The notes under the pieces were generated by a model. That model had not been told where the DNA came from. It saw only the letters and a list, made by a program, of their open reading frames with translations, and did not search any database. From Citricoccus alkalitolerans (GTDB lineage Bacteria; Actinomycetota; Actinomycetes; Actinomycetales; Micrococcaceae): a stretch of 64,000 bases of DNA. The position numbers and the translations under genes were made by a program. Positions 33,725-42,711 of the stretch are shown one piece after another (the first letter of the stretch is position 1; each line of letters starts with the position of its first letter). Location: positions 930,001-994,000 of the forward strand of contig NZ_BAAALH010000002.1 in NCBI RefSeq assembly GCF_039528175.1, in the 5' to 3' direction.

Positions 33725-36700
33725 TCAGGACAGGGGACTCCCGTCCAGCATGCGCTCCTCGATGAAGCGGCCGCCCAGCAGTCGCTCGACCACCTTGCGA
33801 CCGGCGATGCCGGATTCCTCAATGGTGATGTCGTCCTCGCTGGGAACCTCGTCACTCCAGTTTAGGGTCCCCGGTGCTCCGTTTCCGGTCGCACCGCCGC
33901 TGCCGTCGGAAGTTCCCGACGCCGGCCCTGTCACCCCGGGTGACCCAGATGCCCCGGAGTCGCCGGATCCTGCCCGAGCGGTTCCTCCGGCGGGTGCGCC
34001 GCCCTGGGACTGGTTGTACTCCTCCATCATCTGCTGGAAGCGGCTGGACCGCCGATGGTGAGGGGTCTCCGCCACAGGCGCAGGTGCGCTGGCCGGCTTG
34101 GCCTCACGTGCAGCCATCAACTCGGCCTCCGGCTTGGCGAACGACGGGATGCCGCCGAAGCCGGGCTCCGGACGGGGGACCGGAGCAGCGGTAGACGCTG
34201 GAGGGGGTGTCGGACCCGCGCCGGGCTCGGGACGGGGAATCGGGTCCGCGCCGGGCTCGGGTCGCGGGATGCCGTCGAAGTCGGCCCTTGATGCTGGAGC
34301 CTGCATTGGAGTTGGAGTTGGAGTTGGAGTTGGACGTTGAGCCGGGGCCGGGGTGGGGTCTTCGCCCCACTGGCGCGCATAGCCCCCGTCGTCTTCTGGT
34401 TCGGGCTCGTCATCGTAGGGCGGCGGCGGGACATCGTCGTACGGGAAGGGTCCGCCGGACCCATCCCAGTCGGAGACCGGAACGTCGTCGGCGGCCAGGT
34501 CCTCCGGCGCAGAGGAGTACCCCGGTCCGGTGGCGGCTTCCTTGACGGGATCGAGGGAGCTTTCAGTGTCGTTGGTGTCGTTGGTGTCGTCGGTGTCGTC
34601 GGTGTCATCGGTGTCGGCGATGGCCTCGGTGTCGGCGCCCTCATTCGTCTCAGGAGGGGCTTCGGCGTGCGCGTCGCTACTCGCGCCGACGTGCGCGCCG
34701 ACCACGGCGTCAGGGGTCATGCCGGCTTCAGTCACGGCCTGAGCGGCCGCAACCTGATCGGTCCAGTCCCCGGCCGGCGTCACCGGAACAGCCGACGGGG
34801 TCGGCGTCACACCGCCGGCCCGCGGAGCAGGAGCCGCAGCGGGCTCTGTGGGCCGCTCGGAGGCAGTCACCGTGGCGGGGGCAGCGGGGGCAGGGGGGGA
34901 CTCGGCGGGAGGCTCGATGCCGGTCACCGCGGCAGATGAGGGAACCGCCGGTGGTGACGTGGTACCAGAGCGCGGAGTGTCCGGCTGCGGGGCCGCCAGT
35001 GCGGGGCGGCCCTCAGCTTTTGGGCTGGAACCACCCGCTGGCGCGGATCCTCCGGTGATGAGGTCCAGCTGCGGCTGAATTCCGAGGACAGAGTTGACTG
35101 CCTCGGAGATGACCTGGTCGCCGCCGCGCCGCTGGACGGTGTCCCGGGGGCCGTCTCCGGAGAAACCGATGGTCAGCAGTCGACCGTCGAAGCCCGCCAC
35201 CGAGGCGTTCTGGGAGACCAGCATCCAGATGAGCCGTGAGTGCTCCTCCAAGTAGCCGAGGATCTCGGGCCACGCCCGGCGGATCATCTCCACCTGCGAG
35301 GTGGAGCCGCCTTGCGTCGGAGGAGTCGTCGGCGGCGCTGCCGGAGTGGACTCTGCTGCCGGCGCTGCCGGTGCCGCAGGGGTGGGCGCTGGCGGCGCCG
35401 GGCGGGTGGGAGCCTCGGCGTCAGGCATGGACGGCGTGGCAGCGTGGGTCCCGGCGGACTCATCGGCGGCCGAAGTGCTCCGCTGCTCGATCTGTTGTTC
35501 AACCCGCTGACCGCCACGTTGCTCGACCGGCTGCTCGACCGGCCGCTCGGCACGTTGCTCGACCTGTTGCCCGACCTGCTGCTCGGCCGGGGACGCGTTT
35601 GCATCCCGGGCCGGGGGCACCGACGGATCCGCCGTCTCGCCACGCTTCATGGCGGCCCGGGCCAGGGCCGCACCGGACAGGCCCGCGGCGCCAGCCCCGC
35701 CGGCCGGAGTTCCCGGCGAGGCCTGCTGGTGACCGTCGGGGGAGTAACCGGGGGGCGGGCCCTCGGGGGCATTCCGGGGGGCGCCGGAGGTGACCGGCGC
35801 GGAAGGTGCGGGGCGACCGGGAGCGGCGGGGCCGGCGTCGTGCACTGTGGGTGTCTCGGGGTTCTCCGGGGTGCCGCCATAGGCGAGCCGCCGTTCGATC
35901 CGGTCCAGGCGGGCGGCCAGGCCGCGCTCGGTGGCATCCGTGGTGGGCAGCATCAGCCGGGCCATGAGCAGCTCGAGGTGCAACCGCGGGCTGGTGGCGC
36001 CGACCATCTCGGTGAGCGCCTGGTTGGTGATGTCTGCGGCACGGGAGATCTCGCCGTGTCCCAGCTGTGCCGACTGCGACTCGAGGCGGCGGACCTGGTC
36101 CTCGGGCATGCCGTGCAGCACGGCCGACGCCGAATCCGGCATGGCCTTGACGATGATGAGGTCCCGGAAACGCTCCAGCAGGTCTTCCACGAAGCGGCGG
36201 GGGTCCTGGCCGGACTGCACCACGCGGTCGACCACTCGGAAGACGGTCTGGGAGTCGGACGCGGCCACGGCATCGACCACGTCGTCCAGCAGGGCGTCCG
36301 GGGTGTAGCCGAGCAGGTTCACGGCCAGGTCGTATCCGATGGCGCCCTGGGCGGCCCCGGCCATGAGCTGGTCGAGCACGGACAGGGTGTCACGCACGGA
36401 GCCGCCGCCGGAACGGACCACCAGGGACAGCACGCCCGGCTCCACCTCCATGTTCTCCTGCACGCACAGCCGCTCGAGGTACTCCATGAGCGGCTCCGGC
36501 GGCACCAGGCGGAACGGGTAATGGTGCGTGCGGGAGCGGATGGTCCCGATCACCTTGTCCGGCTCAGTGGTGGCGAAGATGAACTTGATGTGGGGCGGGG
36601 GCTCCTCCACGATCTTCAGCAGCGCGTTGAAGCCCGCCGAGGTGACCATGTGGGCCTCGTCGATGATGAAGATCTTGTACCGGTCCCGCACCGGGGCGAA

Positions 36701-37039
36701 GGTGGCGCGTTCACGCAGGTCACGGGCATCATCCACGCCGCCGTGCGAGGCCGCGTCGATCTCGATGACGTCCAGGGCGCCCGAGCCACCGGTAGCCAGT
36801 TCCTGGCAGGAATGGCACACCCCGCACGGGTGACCGGTGGGTCCCTCGGCGCAGTTCAGGCAGCGTGCGAGGACGCGGGCCGAGGTCGTCTTGCCGCATC
36901 CGCGCGGACCGGAGAAGAGGTAGGCATGGTTGACCCGGTCCTTGGACAGGGCGGTCATCAGCGGCACGGTGACGTGTTCCTGGCCAATGATGTCCTCGAA
37001 GGAGTCGGGACGGTAGCGGCGGTACAGGGCGGTAGTCAC
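33725..37039 (-). CDS. dnaX: DNA polymerase III subunit gamma/tau with a very long tail
   Basis: A 1104-residue DnaX, the clamp-loader ATPase. The first 375 residues are canonical: YRRYRPDSFEDIIGQEH, Walker A GPRGCGKTT, zinc-binding Cys quartet, IIDEAHM, SRT sensor. A tau-like globular piece lies at about 580-670 (SRLIWMLVSQNASVAGFDG). The rest, more than 500 residues, is low-complexity Pro/Ala/Glu/Thr, including VEQ repeats, TDD repeats, PTPTPT and RPEPG repeats. Such tails are long in actinobacteria but this one is extreme. The GTG start overlaps the gluQRS stop (GTGA). Confidence 0.95.
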   Translation of the reverse strand: MTTALYRRYRPDSFEDIIGQEHVTVPLMTALSKDRVNHAYLFSGPRGCGKTTSARVLARCLNCAEGPTGHPCGVCHSCQELATGGSGALDVIEIDAASHGGVDDARDLRERATFAPVRDRYKIFIIDEAHMVTSAGFNALLKIVEEPPPHIKFIFATTEPDKVIGTIRSRTHHYPFRLVPPEPLMEYLERLCVQENMEVEPGVLSLVVRSGGGSVRDTLSVLDQLMAGAAQGAIGYDLAVNLLGYTPDALLDDVVDAVAASDSQTVFRVVDRVVQSGQDPRRFVEDLLERFRDLIIVKAMPDSASAVLHGMPEDQVRRLESQSAQLGHGEISRAADITNQALTEMVGATSPRLHLELLMARLMLPTTDATERGLAARLDRIERRLAYGGTPENPETPTVHDAGPAAPGRPAPSAPVTSGAPRNAPEGPPPGYSPDGHQQASPGTPAGGAGAAGLSGAALARAAMKRGETADPSVPPARDANASPAEQQVGQQVEQRAERPVEQPVEQRGGQRVEQQIEQRSTSAADESAGTHAATPSMPDAEAPTRPAPPAPTPAAPAAPAAESTPAAPPTTPPTQGGSTSQVEMIRRAWPEILGYLEEHSRLIWMLVSQNASVAGFDGRLLTIGFSGDGPRDTVQRRGGDQVISEAVNSVLGIQPQLDLITGGSAPAGGSSPKAEGRPALAAPQPDTPRSGTTSPPAVPSSAAVTGIEPPAESPPAPAAPATVTASERPTEPAAAPAPRAGGVTPTPSAVPVTPAGDWTDQVAAAQAVTEAGMTPDAVVGAHVGASSDAHAEAPPETNEGADTEAIADTDDTDDTDDTNDTNDTESSLDPVKEAATGPGYSSAPEDLAADDVPVSDWDGSGGPFPYDDVPPPPYDDEPEPEDDGGYARQWGEDPTPAPAQRPTPTPTPTPMQAPASRADFDGIPRPEPGADPIPRPEPGAGPTPPPASTAAPVPRPEPGFGGIPSFAKPEAELMAAREAKPASAPAPVAETPHHRRSSRFQQMMEEYNQSQGGAPAGGTARAGSGDSGASGSPGVTGPASGTSDGSGGATGNGAPGTLNWSDEVPSEDDITIEESGIAGRKVVERLLGGRFIEERMLDGSPLS
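34306..34334. repeat. GGAGTT hexamer tandem in dnaX
   Basis: About five copies of a six-base unit encode the PTPTPTP run in the tail of DnaX. Six-base steps keep frame, so copy number can vary harmlessly. Confidence 0.85.
34566..34622. repeat. GTCGTCGGT-type 9-base tandem in dnaX
   Basis: Repeated GTCGGT/GTCGTC units encode the TDDTDDTDDTNDTNDT stretch of the DnaX tail. Confidence 0.75.
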
Positions 37040-38232
37040 CTATGGAACCTTATCTTCTCTTCGGGGGTCCCCGCAGGGCCGGCGGGGACCTGTGGAGGAG
37101 GTGGGGACGGAGGCAGTGGCGGAGTCCAGGGCGAGCGTGACACCCCGTCCGGATCGAAGTGGCTCAGAGCCCGGTCCAGGGGGCCGGCCGGCAGGCCGAG
37201 TGAGTCCAGCAACAGGTCCCTGACGCGCTCGGGCGACCAGCCGCCGTCGGACCATTCATCTCCGTGTGTATCCCTATGTGCGGAGCCGGACGGCAGCGCC
37301 ACCAGGTCCGCCAGCGTCACGGCGCCGTCCCGTTTCGCCAGGCGCTGACCGGCGGCATTCAGCACCAGCGGGACATGCACGTACTCGGTCTCCGGCGCGG
37401 GACGGCCCGTGCGCTCGGCCAGCAGCCGAGCCAGCCAGTCCTGCCGCGGTGTGGAGGAGAGCAGGTCGTCCCCGCGCACCACTTGGTCCACCCCCTGAGC
37501 CAGGTCATCGACGACGACCGCCAAGTTGTAGGCATATGCCCCGTCATTGCGGCGCAGCACGAAATCGTCGACGGCGGCCTCCACCGTCCCGTTCAGCCGA
37601 TCCGTGACGCGGTGGACCGGGGCCTGGCCGTCCGGCAGTCCGGCGGCGCGGGCGGCGTTGATCCGCAGGGCTGCGGGCCGTTCGGCGCGGCGGCGTTCCC
37701 GTTCCGATGCGTTGAGGTCGCGGCAGGTCCCGGGATAGGAGCCGGGTGGCAGCAGGACAGTTGCAGCGCCGCCGGGACCGGTGGCGGGGGACGTGTATGC
37801 GGATGACTGCGGGCCGGGGGTGGGGTGCTGTTCGGGGTGTGGGACGTCAGGGGCTGGCTGGGGAGCGAGGTGCGGGGCGCTCGTGGCCTCGGCGATGTCC
37901 TTGCGGGAGCAGTAGCACTCGTAGACGAGGCCGGATGCGAGGGCGTCCGTCCTGCCTGTCCGGTCTGTACTACCCAGCGCGGTGAGGGCGTTCTCGTAGA
38001 GGTGGATGCGCTCGGACTGGCGGACCGGTTCGGCGTCCCAGGTGATGCCGATGGCCGTCAGGTCGGCGATCTGCTGGGCCTCGGCGCCGGAGCGGACGCG
38101 GTCCAGATCCTCGATGCGCAGGAGGAACGTCCGTTCCGAGTGACGGGCGTACAGCCAGGCCAGGATCGCGGTGCGGAGGTTGCCCAGGTGCAGCGTGCCA
38201 GACGGGCTGGGGGCGTAGCGGCCTGTGGACAC
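37036..38232 (-). CDS. gluQ: Glutamyl-Q tRNA(Asp) synthetase
   Basis: A 398-residue GluQRS, a GluRS paralogue lacking the anticodon domain that attaches glutamate to queuosine of tRNA(Asp). It shows the class I motif LHLGN (HIGH-type), the zinc ligands YECYC and YPGTC, and LAKRDGA (KMSKS-type). The GTG at 38232 has GGAGGT at ideal spacing. A Pro/Ser-rich insert of about 40 residues lies between the zinc ligand pairs, and the C-terminus is Pro rich; the protein is about 100 residues longer than usual. Translation is coupled to dnaX. Confidence 0.92.
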   Translation of the reverse strand: MSTGRYAPSPSGTLHLGNLRTAILAWLYARHSERTFLLRIEDLDRVRSGAEAQQIADLTAIGITWDAEPVRQSERIHLYENALTALGSTDRTGRTDALASGLVYECYCSRKDIAEATSAPHLAPQPAPDVPHPEQHPTPGPQSSAYTSPATGPGGAATVLLPPGSYPGTCRDLNASERERRRAERPAALRINAARAAGLPDGQAPVHRVTDRLNGTVEAAVDDFVLRRNDGAYAYNLAVVVDDLAQGVDQVVRGDDLLSSTPRQDWLARLLAERTGRPAPETEYVHVPLVLNAAGQRLAKRDGAVTLADLVALPSGSAHRDTHGDEWSDGGWSPERVRDLLLDSLGLPAGPLDRALSHFDPDGVSRSPWTPPLPPSPPPPQVPAGPAGTPEEKIRFHR

Positions 38233-38303
38233 GGGACCTCCGGGAAGGTTGCGCGGCTGGTGGTCACCCAGCGGCGGGAACAGCGGGTGAACCGGGGAAA
38301 TTA

Positions 38304-38397
38304 AAGACCCCCCACGCACCTGCCAGAGCCCACTTACCCTTGCTACCTTCCGGTCCTGGGGGAGTTCAGCGAGATGACACCACGTGAGGGGCCGTCG
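38304..38397 (-). ncRNA. ffs: Signal recognition particle RNA, small bacterial type
   Basis: The minus strand contains the conserved apical domain GACCGGAAGGTAGCAAGGGT, with the GGAA tetraloop and the asymmetric Ffh-binding loop. The 5' CCCCTCACG can pair with the 3' CGTGGGGG, closing the rod. Ends are estimated to within a few bases. Its place just upstream of gluQRS-dnaX is a frequent actinobacterial arrangement. Confidence 0.9.
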
Positions 38398-38432
38398 TCC
38401 ATACTATCAGCGTCGGCCGCCTGATGTGATAT

Positions 38433-38494
38433 CGCTGTGGCGGTACCTTCGGGTCTCATGGGAGCTCATCATCCCCAAAGGTGCCACCACAGCG
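38433..38494. repeat. Intergenic palindrome with CGCTGTGG arms
   Basis: CGCTGTGGCGGTACCTT pairs with AAGGTGCCACCACAGCG, with one mismatch and one wobble, around a 25-base loop containing GAGCTC. It lies upstream of the SRP RNA and begins with CGCT like the TGCGGGCA palindromes, but the rest of the arm differs. Confidence 0.6.
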
Positions 38495-38571
38495 GAGCGG
38501 TTTGAGTGTGTCGGCCGGATCGAGTGGGTTTGAGCGTGACGCCCGCCCTGTCTCCCGGGTGGACTGGCCCC

Positions 38572-38577
38572 TAGTCT
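38572..38577 (+). promoter_or_regulatory. Leaderless -10 box (TAGTCT) of the O-methyltransferase gene
   Basis: TAGTCT, GGGCGC, then the ATG at 38584. Confidence 0.55.
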
Positions 38578-38583
38578 GGGCGC

Positions 38584-39291
38584 ATGACCTCACGTGAGCA
38601 GTGGAGCGCCGTTGACGACTACCTCGTGGAGACCGCGATCCGCCCGGACCCGGCCTCTGATCGCACCCGTGCCGCCACCCACGAGGCGGGACTGCCGCCG
38701 ATCGAGGTGTCCTCCGGGCAGGGCAAGCTGATGGGCCTGATCGCCGAACTGGCCGGGGCGCGGGCCGTGCTGGAGTTCGGCACCCTCGGCGGGTACTCGA
38801 CGCAATGGTTCGCGGCCGCCGTCGGGCCCGGGGGCACGGTCACCACGCTCGAGTACGAACCGCGGCATGCCGAGGTGGCCCGGGCGAATCTGGACGCCGC
38901 GGGGCTGGGAGACCGGGTGCAGATCCGCGTCGGGGCGGCGCTGGACACCGTACAGGAGCTCATCGACTCCGGGGCGGGTCCCTTCGATGTGGTCTTCATC
39001 GACGCGGACAAGGCCAACAACGCCAACTACCTCGATGCCGCTCTGAAGCTCTCCCGGCCCGGCACCGTGATCATCGGGGACAACGTGGTCCGCGGCGGCC
39101 GGGTGCTGGACGCCTCCGGTGCCGGCACCGATGCCGAAGACGTGGCCGGGATCCGTGCCTACCTGCAACGGCAGGGAGACGACCCTCGGCTGGACGGCAC
39201 GGTACTGCAGACCGTCAGCGGCAAGGGCTGGGACGGCTTTGCCCTGGCCATCGTGCGGGACGTGGAACCCGCTGTGGCCGGGGCCGAATGA
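38584..39291 (+). CDS. Class I SAM-dependent O-methyltransferase (family 3)
   Basis: A 235-residue methyltransferase of the catechol/caffeoyl-CoA type. SAM-binding motif LEFGTLGGYST, acidic strand TTLEYEPRHAEVA, and the metal site DVVFIDADKANNANYL with DNVVRGG fit divalent-metal-dependent family 3 enzymes. Substrate is likely a catechol-type phenol but is not shown. It is a monocistronic gene upstream of a tRNA. Confidence 0.9.
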   Translation: MTSREQWSAVDDYLVETAIRPDPASDRTRAATHEAGLPPIEVSSGQGKLMGLIAELAGARAVLEFGTLGGYSTQWFAAAVGPGGTVTTLEYEPRHAEVARANLDAAGLGDRVQIRVGAALDTVQELIDSGAGPFDVVFIDADKANNANYLDAALKLSRPGTVIIGDNVVRGGRVLDASGAGTDAEDVAGIRAYLQRQGDDPRLDGTVLQTVSGKGWDGFALAIVRDVEPAVAGAE

Positions 39292-39379
39292 GCCGATTGG
39301 TCCCTGATGCCTTCGGTCAGGTACGATGAATCCTGCTCTTGAATCGGTTGCCACGCGTATCCGGAACTTGGGCACCTCA

Positions 39380-39464
39380 GGAGGATTCGCCTAGCGGCCT
39401 ATGGCGCACGCCTGGAACGCGTGTTGGGTTAACGCCCTCGGGGGTTCAAATCCCCCATCCTCCG
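39380..39464 (+). tRNA. tRNA-Ser (anticodon GGA)
   Basis: An 85-base tRNA with acceptor stem GGAGGAT/ATCCTCC, discriminator G, anticodon arm CACGC-CTGGAAC-GCGTG (anticodon GGA), a long variable arm and T-arm GGGGGTTCAAATCCCCC. The long variable arm and discriminator G are serine identity marks. CCA is not encoded. Confidence 0.97.
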
Positions 39465-39470
39465 CAGTCA

Positions 39471-39500
39471 GACCCCGGAAGCCTCACGGTTTCCGGGGTC
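39471..39500 (+). terminator. Intrinsic terminator after tRNA-Ser
   Basis: GACCCCGGAA and TTCCGGGGTC form a 10-bp stem with a 10-base loop, followed by TTT. Confidence 0.85.
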
Positions 39501-39639
39501 TTTGCGTTGAGGCTGACCTTGATCCTGCCCACGCGGAGCCCACCCGATGATCGTGAGAGTTCACCGTCATGATGACGGGGACTCCTCACGATCGGCGGGA
39601 TATCCGCAGGTGGAACAGCCCGACTCTCGACCGCCGGTT

Positions 39640-39645
39640 TAAGCT
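39640..39645 (+). promoter_or_regulatory. Leaderless -10 box (TAAGCT) of the ASCH gene
   Basis: TAAGCT, seven bases (GGGCCGG), then GTG at 39653. Confidence 0.5.
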
Positions 39646-39652
39646 GGGCCGG

Positions 39653-40150
39653 GTGACTTCCCCATCGGACCACCAGTACACCGCTTTCTGGCGCCGGGCC
39701 CTGGAAGCCGTCCCCCTTCTGCCGCCGGACCCGTCGGAAGCCTGGTCCTTCGGAGCCACCCCGGACCATGCGAATACCCTGCTGGCACTCGTCCTGGATG
39801 GCACCAAGACGGGCACCGCGTCCTCCGGCTGGGACTATGAGACCACGGGCGAGCCGATTCCGGCCGCCGGCGAGTTCAGCATCATCGTCGACGGTGCCGG
39901 GCTGCCACGTGCGGTCATCGAGACCACGGACGTACGCGTGGTGCCCTTCGCTGAGGTCGACTCCGCCCACGCCTGGGCCGAGGGGGAAGGCGATCGGAGC
40001 CTGGGTGCCTGGCGCGCGATCCACGAACGCTACTGGCGGTCCCATGCTGAGAGTCCGCGAGGTTGGGCACCGTACATGCCCGTGATCTGTGAACTATTCC
40101 GGCTGGTCTACACGGAGAAGCCGGCTCAGGAGAAGAGTGCGATGCCGTAG
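39653..40150 (+). CDS. ASCH domain protein
   Basis: A 165-residue ASCH-fold protein (PUA-like beta barrel thought to bind RNA or nucleotides). Characteristic strings are WSFGATPDHANTLLALVLDGTKTGTASS, VIETTDVRVVPFAEVD and the late WAPYMPVICELFRLVY. The GTG at 39653 is preferred over the in-frame ATG at 39569 because the leaderless -10 precedes it and homologous sequence starts there. Its end overlaps the convergent antiporter gene by 25 bases. Confidence 0.85.
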   Translation: MTSPSDHQYTAFWRRALEAVPLLPPDPSEAWSFGATPDHANTLLALVLDGTKTGTASSGWDYETTGEPIPAAGEFSIIVDGAGLPRAVIETTDVRVVPFAEVDSAHAWAEGEGDRSLGAWRAIHERYWRSHAESPRGWAPYMPVICELFRLVYTEKPAQEKSAMP

Positions 40151-41316
40151 ACCGCGAACACCACGAGATGGGCGGCGCCATGCAGGGCGGTCACCTTCCT
40201 CGCCGCCAGCGTGGTCACGGACAGCAGCAGCGTCACCCCCAGCAGGAGCAGATTCGCCGGCGACTCGGCGAGCACGACGTCCTGCCCGGTGAGCAGGCCG
40301 ATGACCAGCACCGCGGGAATGGTGAGCCCGACCGTGGAGACCAGGGCGCCGTGGCAGAGGTTGCTGACCCGCTGGATCTCTCCGCCCAGGGCGGCCCGCA
40401 CCGAGGTGATGGCCTCGGGCAGGAACACGATCATGGCGATCAGCACCCCGCTCAGGGCGACGGGCGCCCCGAGGCGTCCCAGGCCGTCGTCCAGCAGGGC
40501 GGCCATGTCATGGGAGAGCAGCACGATGGGCAGCACGGTCGCCACCAGCAGGGACACCCGGGCGATGAGCTCGCCTCGGTGGCGCGTCAGGGTGTCTCGG
40601 ATGCTGGTGGCGGCCGGCGACGAGACCGCCGGCGCTGAGCCCGTGGTGGTGGCTGCGCCGGCATCGACCTCGCGGAAATCCGCGGCCTGCGGGCCCATCT
40701 GACGGACCAGGAAGAACGCGTACAGGGCCAGGGTGAGAACGAGGATCGGGACCTCCTGGCCCGGGGTGTAGGCACCGTTGCGGCCGATCACCGCGGGCAG
40801 CGCCAGCGCGATCGCGGCCAGGGGCACCAGCAGGGCGAGGTAGGCGGAGGTGCCGGTGCGGTTGTGTGACAGGCCGCCGTAGCGCAACCCGCCGACGAGG
40901 AGGGACAGTCCTATCACGGCGTTCAGGATGATCATGGAGACGGCCATGACCGAGTCCCGCGCGATCGTGGGATGCTCGCCGGGCCCCAGCATGACGGCGG
41001 CGATCAGCACCACCTCGATCAGCACGATCGAGAGGGTCAGCACCAGGGTCCCGTAGGGGTCGCCGAGGCGGCGAGCGAGATGCTCCGCCTCGTGCACCAC
41101 CCCGAAGGAGCAGAGCAGGATGACCCCGACGATCACCGCCAGGGCGGTGATCAAGAAGGACCCGGGGAGAGGCGGTTCCAGCAGCGGGCCGGACAGGGCG
41201 AGCGCGAGGAAGGTCCCCCAGCCGACGCCGAGGCGGATGAGGGCGGCGGGCGTGAGGATGGATCGAACGGGGGAGGGGCTGCGAGAGGTGGTGGAAGATT
41301 CCGGTGCACTGGCCAT
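40126..41316 (-). CDS. ChaA-like Ca2+/H+ antiporter
   Basis: A 396-residue member of the CaCA superfamily with two sets of about five helices around an acidic/Ala linker (DAGAATTTGSAP). The first alpha repeat carries HEAEHLA and the second FLPEAITSVRAA, the acidic residues of which line the cation path. It exports Ca2+ (or Na+/K+) in exchange for protons at the inner membrane. The ATG at 41316 follows AGGAC. Confidence 0.9.
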   Translation of the reverse strand: MASAPESSTTSRSPSPVRSILTPAALIRLGVGWGTFLALALSGPLLEPPLPGSFLITALAVIVGVILLCSFGVVHEAEHLARRLGDPYGTLVLTLSIVLIEVVLIAAVMLGPGEHPTIARDSVMAVSMIILNAVIGLSLLVGGLRYGGLSHNRTGTSAYLALLVPLAAIALALPAVIGRNGAYTPGQEVPILVLTLALYAFFLVRQMGPQAADFREVDAGAATTTGSAPAVSSPAATSIRDTLTRHRGELIARVSLLVATVLPIVLLSHDMAALLDDGLGRLGAPVALSGVLIAMIVFLPEAITSVRAALGGEIQRVSNLCHGALVSTVGLTIPAVLVIGLLTGQDVVLAESPANLLLLGVTLLLSVTTLAARKVTALHGAAHLVVFAVYGIALFS

Positions 41317-41551
41317 GGCGGTTCGCGTCCTGTCCTGAAGGGGTCGTCCCCGTCGCAACAAGCCGGAATGGGCCGTCCCATCCGCAGGTCCACCGTGGTG
41401 TCCGGCGTCCCGATTTGCCATCCTAGCGCCGGCGGCACCGCCAGGGGGTGACCTGGACAACAGGTCGGCGGCTGGGGAATGCTACTAGTGAGTATGGCAA
41501 TCTCCCCATCGTGCCCCTGGCGTCGATGCCGCTTCTTTCGAGAGGACCACC

Positions 41552-42709
41552 ATGACCGAGGCCTACATCGTCGATGCCGTCCGCACGCCCGTGGGGCGCC
41601 GAGGCAAGGGGCTGGCGCACGTCCACCCGTTGGACCTGGCGGCAGCGCCGATCCGCGAGATCATCCGCCGGGCCGGGGTGGACACGGAGCTCTATGACGA
41701 GGTGATCCTGGGCTGCATCGACCAGGTGGGGCCGCAGGCCATGGACATTGCCCGCAATGCTTGGTTGGCCGCGGGTGGTTCCGAATCGGTGCCGGGGACC
41801 ACGGTGGAGCGTCAGTGTGGCTCTGGCCAGCAGGCGATCCACTATGCGGCCCAGGCCGTGATGTCCGGAACCAGTGACCTGTTCGTGGCCGGTGGTGTGC
41901 AGTCGATGTCCGCCATCCCGCTGTCCTACTCCAACCAGGCCGCTCGCGAGTTCGGCTTCGAGGATCCCTTCACCGGGTCCGCCTCCTGGGCCGAGCGGTA
42001 CGCGGACCAGGAGATCTCCCAGTTCCGCGGGGTGGAGATGATGGTGGAACGGTGGGCCCTCACCCGGGAGAAGCTCGAGGAATTCGCCGTGACCTCGCAG
42101 CAGCGTGCTTTGGCCGCCCGGGCCGCCGGACATTTCGACCGCGAGATCATCCCCGTCCCAGGCGCTGAGTCGGTGACCCAGGACGAGGGCCCCCGCGAGC
42201 CGGATCTGGACAAGATCCGCTCGCTGGACCCCATCCTTCCCGGCGGGGCGCACACGGCCGCCTCGGCGTCCCAGATGTCCGACGGCGCCGCCGCCCTCCT
42301 GATCGCCTCGCCGTCCGCGGTGGAGCGGTTCAACCTCACGCCTCGGGCCCGCATCCACCATCTGTCCGCGCGTGGCGCGGATCCGGTGATGATGCTCTCC
42401 GCGCCGATCCCGGCGACAAAGTACGCGCTGGAGAAATCGGGGCTCACCCTGGAGGAGATCGACCTGGTGGAGATCAACGAGGCCTTCGCCGGCGTCGTGC
42501 TCGCCTGGTTGGAGGAGACCGGCGCGGATCCCGAGAAGGTGAACGTCAACGGCGGGGCGATCGCCCTGGGACACCCGATCGGGGCCACCGGTGCCCGCCT
42601 GATGACCTCGCTGCTGCACGAGCTCGAGCGCACCGGCGGCCGCTACGGACTCCAGACCATGTGCGAGGGCGGCGGCCAGGCCAACGTCACCATCATCGAA
42701 AGGCTCTGA
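41552..42709 (+). CDS. Acetyl-CoA C-acyltransferase (thiolase)
   Basis: A 385-residue degradative-type thiolase cleaving 3-oxoacyl-CoA with CoA. Catalytic Cys89 in ERQCGSGQQA, His in GGAIALGHPIGATG and the second Cys in CEGGGQA are all present. GAGAGGACC precedes the ATG. It is the first of two genes with an acyl-CoA ligase two bases downstream. Context with ring-cleavage remnants suggests aromatic or fatty acid catabolism. Confidence 0.94.
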   Translation: MTEAYIVDAVRTPVGRRGKGLAHVHPLDLAAAPIREIIRRAGVDTELYDEVILGCIDQVGPQAMDIARNAWLAAGGSESVPGTTVERQCGSGQQAIHYAAQAVMSGTSDLFVAGGVQSMSAIPLSYSNQAAREFGFEDPFTGSASWAERYADQEISQFRGVEMMVERWALTREKLEEFAVTSQQRALAARAAGHFDREIIPVPGAESVTQDEGPREPDLDKIRSLDPILPGGAHTAASASQMSDGAAALLIASPSAVERFNLTPRARIHHLSARGADPVMMLSAPIPATKYALEKSGLTLEEIDLVEINEAFAGVVLAWLEETGADPEKVNVNGGAIALGHPIGATGARLMTSLLHELERTGGRYGLQTMCEGGGQANVTIIERL

Positions 42710-42711
42710 CC

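Noticed and set aside
34306..35580. Possible CRISPR or satellite array suggested by dense short repeats
   Set aside because: The repeats are in-frame coding tandems of dnaX with no regular spacers.
35240..37348. Plus-strand open frame of 702 codons opposite dnaX
   Set aside because: The minus strand encodes an unmistakable DnaX; this frame has no domain sense and no ribosome-binding site.
38433..38494. Possible second small RNA upstream of the SRP RNA
   Set aside because: The hairpin has no promoter or terminator of its own and resembles the other intergenic palindromes more than a known RNA.
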